DNA of 64,000 nucleotides from Phycisphaerae bacterium. Its GTDB lineage: Bacteria; Planctomycetota; Phycisphaerae; UBA1845. Location of the stretch: assembly GCA_022072505.1 (NCBI GenBank), contig JAJVHU010000026.1:1-64000 (forward strand). The letters run 5' to 3'. A program made the position numbers and the translations under genes. The notes beneath the pieces are model-generated. The model was not told where the DNA came from and ran no database searches. It worked only from the letters and a program-made list of their open reading frames with translations. Position 1 is the stretch's first letter. Each line of letters begins with the position of its first letter. Positions 60,324 through 64,000 of the stretch are shown one piece after another.

Positions 60324-60427
60324 TTAACCGCCCGTTGAAAAACTCACGACCGGTCTTTGTGATGCCGGTTTTTCCGGTAAAATTCGCGTTCCGGAGGGAC
60401 GCGCACCCTTTTTCAGCGGGCGGTTAA
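60324..60427 (+). repeat. 104-bp nested-hairpin repeat, copy 3, with 19-bp near-perfect TIR
   Basis: TTAACCGCCCGTTGAAAAA ... TTTTTCAGCGGGCGGTTAA (one mismatch). Confidence 0.9.
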
Positions 60428-60638
60428 CCGTGTCAGGGAACCTTCAGAGCCTCAAACATCCGGCGCGTGTTCCGCAGCGCGGCACGAATGTCGAACCTTG
60501 AATTCAATGCGTTGCCCCCTCGACGAGATCGGCGTACGACTGAAACCGGGCTGCCTGCGTCGACATCGTCACGGCAATTTCACGGCGCGCGGCCGGACGG
60601 AATCAACCGCGGGAGCGCCGGTCCGCGCTTCACAATCC

Positions 60639-62456
60639 TCACGCATCGACCAGATCAGCCGAGCCTACGTGAGGCGTTCGTTCTGAACCGCAACCCTCGT
60701 CCGCGTCGCGCGCCTCGCTCCCGTCATCGCACGGGGTGACGCCCGACCGGACCAGGCATGCCCGCACCAGCCCGAGGAAGAACGGGGACGGGTTCAGCGG
60801 CCGTCCGGTCAGCTCCGGATGCGCCTGCGTCGCCAGGAAGAACGGATGCACGGACTCCGGCAGCTCGACCACCTGCATGATCGGGTGCTGCGGCGCCCGG
60901 CCGGAAAAGACCAGCCCCCCGGCTTCGAGACGCTGGATGTAGTCCGGGTTGACCTCGTAGCGGTGCCGGAAGCGGAGTCGAAGGCGCTCCGCGCCGCCGG
61001 CGAGTCGCGAAATCAGCGAATCCGGCGTCAGGATCACGTCAAACCCGCCGAGGCGCATGTTGCCGCCCAGCCCTTCGAGGCGCTTCTGCTCCGGAAGCAG
61101 ATCGATCACCGGGTCGGGGCAGTCGCGGTCGATCTCGGTCGTGCCCGCATGACGCAGGTCAAGCACGTTGCGGGCGTACTCGATGACGGCCATCTGCATG
61201 CCGTAACACAGGCCCAGGTAGGGCACGCCGTTGCGGCGGACGTGCTCGATGCACTCGATCTTGCCGTCCACGCCGCGGAAGCCGAACCCGCCCGGGACAA
61301 TGACGCCGTGAATGTGGCGAAGGCGGTCGGCGACGTTCGCGCCGGTCAGCTCGGTGCTGTCCACCCACTCGAGCTGCACGCGGGCGTTCAGATGCGTTCC
61401 GGCGTGTTCGAGCGCTTGAATGATGCTGGCGTAGCTGTCGCGGACCGAGGTGTACTTCCCGATGATGCCGACGGTGACCGGGTGCTGGGCGCCGCGGAAG
61501 CGGGAGATGTAGGCGTTCCAGGTGCGGCGGGCGTCCTCCTCGCGTTGCTCGTTGACCAGGGGTTGCAGGTGAAGGATGTCGAGAACGGCCTGGTCGATGC
61601 CCGCGCCGTGGAGCATCTCGGGGATGAGGTAGATGCTCTCGCAGTCGTGCATCGAGAAGACGCGCTCCATCGGGACGTTGGCGTAGAGGGCGAGCTTCTC
61701 GCGGGCCTTTTTCGTCACCGGGCGGTGCGCGCGGCAGGCGATGATGTGCGGCTGGATGCCCGCGGCGTTGAGCAGCTTGAGGTTGATCTGGGCGGCCTTG
61801 GACTTCTGCTCGCCCAGCGACTGCGGCTCGATCACGTAGGTGAGGGCGACGAAGCAGAAGTTCTCCGCGCCCTCCTCGTAGGCCATCTCGCGGACGGCCT
61901 CGATGTAATACGCGTTCTCGACGTCGCCGACCGTGCCGCCGATCTCGACGAAGATGACGTCCGCGGCGCTGGCCACGGCAAGCTCGCGCAGGCGGTGTTT
62001 CACCTCGCCGGTGACGTGCGGGATCATCTGCACGTCGCGCCCGAGATAAAGCCCCTTGCGCTCTTTTTCGAGGACGGTGGCGAAGATCTGCCCGCTGGTG
62101 GAGAAGTTCAGGCGCGACAGATCCTGGTCGAGCATGCGCTCGTACGTGCCCAGGTCCATGTCGCACTCCATCCCGTCATCCAGGACGAAGACCTCGCCGT
62201 GGCGGAAGGGGTTGAGCGTGCCGCTGTCGCGGTTGAGGTAGCCTTCGAGCTTGATCGGGGCGACCTTCAGCCCCTTGTCCTTGAGGATCTTCGCCAGCGA
62301 ACTGGAGAAGATGCCCTTGCCCAGACCGCTCATCACGGTGCCGAAGACGACGACGTACTTTGTCCGCCCCTTGACATACCCGGACGGAAAAGGGGTGTAG
62401 AACTCGGTGTCGTCGGTCAGGTGGCTGACGCCGGAAAGTATGTCGTTGCCGCTCAT
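60639..62456 (-). CDS. pyrG: CTP synthase
   Basis: KYVVVFGTVMSGLGKGIFSSSLAKILKDKGLKVAPIKLEGYLN; GGFGFRGVDGKIECIEHVRRNGVPYLGLCYGMQMAVIEYARN. Confidence 0.97.
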   Translation of the reverse strand: MSGNDILSGVSHLTDDTEFYTPFPSGYVKGRTKYVVVFGTVMSGLGKGIFSSSLAKILKDKGLKVAPIKLEGYLNRDSGTLNPFRHGEVFVLDDGMECDMDLGTYERMLDQDLSRLNFSTSGQIFATVLEKERKGLYLGRDVQMIPHVTGEVKHRLRELAVASAADVIFVEIGGTVGDVENAYYIEAVREMAYEEGAENFCFVALTYVIEPQSLGEQKSKAAQINLKLLNAAGIQPHIIACRAHRPVTKKAREKLALYANVPMERVFSMHDCESIYLIPEMLHGAGIDQAVLDILHLQPLVNEQREEDARRTWNAYISRFRGAQHPVTVGIIGKYTSVRDSYASIIQALEHAGTHLNARVQLEWVDSTELTGANVADRLRHIHGVIVPGGFGFRGVDGKIECIEHVRRNGVPYLGLCYGMQMAVIEYARNVLDLRHAGTTEIDRDCPDPVIDLLPEQKRLEGLGGNMRLGGFDVILTPDSLISRLAGGAERLRLRFRHRYEVNPDYIQRLEAGGLVFSGRAPQHPIMQVVELPESVHPFFLATQAHPELTGRPLNPSPFFLGLVRACLVRSGVTPCDDGSEARDADEGCGSERTPHVGSADLVDA

Positions 62457-62626
62457 GATCGGATCACGGAATAAGGGTTCCAGGTTTCGCGCGTCGGGAA
62501 TCGTTCCCCGGTCGGCATACCGCTCCGACCGACGATGACGTGCGGCGCACCCGCCCCGTCGGCGCTTAAGCGCGCCGCCGCCGTCCGCAAGCCCCTTCCC
62601 CCCTCCGCAGGCGCCCCCGGCGCCGC

Positions 62627-63421
62627 TTATCCGTCACTCCCCGTTGTCCGGCGCACAAAGGCCGCGTAGTCCTCCGGCGTGTCGATGCCCGGCATCTGGG
62701 GATTCACGATCAGAACGAAGATCGCGCGGCCGTTTTCCAGCCAGCGCAACTGCTCAAGCGATTCCGCCTCTTCCAGCACGCTCGGCGGCATCTTATCCCG
62801 ATCGGTCAGGCTCAGCAAGACATCGACGCGGTAGGCGTACACGCCCAGGTGCAGCAGCCAGCGCCCGGGACGATCCACCTCGCCCCGGGTCGCCCGCGGA
62901 AAGGGAATCAGGCTGCGCGAAAAATACAGGGCACGCGACTGCTGATCGACGACGACCTTGACGCAGTTCGGGTCCGTCGGGGAACCAGGCCCGCAAGACG
63001 GTCCGGCGTCCGAAAAACCAGCCGCCAACGTGTGAACCTCCTCGGCGCGGTCGCCTGGCGCCTCGCGGACCGCCCTGGCAAGACGAATCAGGACCGCAGG
63101 ATCGATCTCCGGCTCGTCGCCTTGAATATTCAAGACGCAGTCGCGGGGGGAAAGGCCCAGCACTCTTGCCGCTTCTGCGACACGGTCGGTCCCCGAGGGG
63201 TGGTCCGCGCGGGTCAACACGGCTTCGCCGCCGAAGGATTTCACAGCCTCGGCGACGCGCGCGTCATCGGTGGCGACCACCACGCGATCCAGGCACGGCG
63301 CCGCGGACATCGCCCGGTCCCAGACATGCTGAACCAGGAACTTCCCCGTCTCGCGCAGCAGGGGCTTTCCCGGAAGGCGCGAGGAAGCGTAACGCGCCGG
63401 AATCACACCGATCACCGCCAT
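62627..63421 (-). CDS. kdsB: 3-deoxy-manno-octulosonate cytidylyltransferase
   Basis: MAVIGVIPARYASSRLPGKPLL...VLTRADHPSGTDRVAEAA...LNIQGDEPEIDP. Confidence 0.93.
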   Translation of the reverse strand: MAVIGVIPARYASSRLPGKPLLRETGKFLVQHVWDRAMSAAPCLDRVVVATDDARVAEAVKSFGGEAVLTRADHPSGTDRVAEAARVLGLSPRDCVLNIQGDEPEIDPAVLIRLARAVREAPGDRAEEVHTLAAGFSDAGPSCGPGSPTDPNCVKVVVDQQSRALYFSRSLIPFPRATRGEVDRPGRWLLHLGVYAYRVDVLLSLTDRDKMPPSVLEEAESLEQLRWLENGRAIFVLIVNPQMPGIDTPEDYAAFVRRTTGSDG

Positions 63422-63733
63422 CAGGGATCCCCGCTTGCCGACCGCACGCGCCGTGGTTCGGCGGTGGCAACCCGCCTCCCGGACGCCGCGCGTGTATCAC
63501 GAAACCTCCGTCCCGGTACGGTGGCGAATATAAAATCCGTTGCAAGATTCGCAAATGCGTGCGCAAGAAGCGCCGACAATGAGGCGTCCCCGAAGCCTCC
63601 CGCGCGGACCGGCTTCGCCAGGCGGATTCGGTGGACGAACCGGGGCTGTTTAACCCGCGGCCTGAACCTTCATCCGACTCCGTTGCAACAGGTTTCGCCG
63701 ACGGCCCCGCAGGATCGTCGGGCGCATTCGCCT

Positions 63734-64000
63734 CAATCCCGAAGAACACGCGCGAACATCCGTTGTTGTGTTTCAATCCCGAAGGACACGCGCGAGCGTC
63801 TGTTGTTTTGTTTCAATTCCGAAGAGCACGCGCGAACGTCTGTTGTTGTGTTTCAATCCCGAAGAACACGCGCCGATGTTCGAAGGACACGCGCGAGCGC
63901 CTGAAGAGCACGCGCCAACGTCCGTTGTTGTGTTTCAATCCCGAAGGAGGCGCAGGATTCTCGGATGCGTTGGTCACAATCCCGAAGGGATTGCGGCCTC
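63734..64000 (+). repeat. Degenerate ~40-bp tandem repeat ending in a CAATCCC-GAA-GGGATTG palindrome, truncated by window end
   Basis: caatcccgaagaacacgcgcgaac(a/g)tc(c/t)gttgtt(g/t)tgttt units at 63734, 63774, 63814, 63854; final gtcacaatcccgaagggattgcggcctc. Confidence 0.85.

Noticed and set aside
60819-62474. 551-aa + strand ORF
   Set aside because: Antisense shadow of pyrG; composition is low-complexity with no domain motifs.
63734-63940. CRISPR array called directly from the caatcccgaag repeats
   Set aside because: The units are contiguous ~40-bp direct repeats that vary internally and contain no unique spacers; only the final palindrome resembles a CRISPR repeat, so this is listed as a tandem repeat with a follow-up.

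Overview
High-GC bacterial chromosome window. Planctomycetota origin is an inference from the gene families and the dense palindromic intergenic repeats. Most of it is ordinary chromosomal content: ALDH, a DUF3311/SSS symporter operon, RNase Y, an amidinotransferase-family enzyme, a YkgJ-type protein, tRNA-Val, an ECF sigma factor with a STAS protein, a sigma-54 activator, a CRTAC1-like protein, an SDR/GH63-like/debranching-enzyme/aquaporin/GMC/VOC/OlsF-like cluster, an AAA ATPase, a DedA/ATP-grasp fusion, a Rieske/ferric-reductase module, ClpX, a FlgM-like protein with flagellin, endonuclease IV, PyrG and KdsB. The most unusual part is about 43.4-52.4 kb. It is an array of near-identical orphan RHS-core modules, each lacking an N-terminal delivery region, carrying a different AT-richer C-terminal tip and followed by a candidate immunity gene. 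At equivalent sites these modules are interrupted by compact hairpin elements with terminal inverted repeats. Related nested-hairpin repeat families occur across the window. All calls come from reading the sequence and the supplied ORFs; no database search or structure prediction was run.
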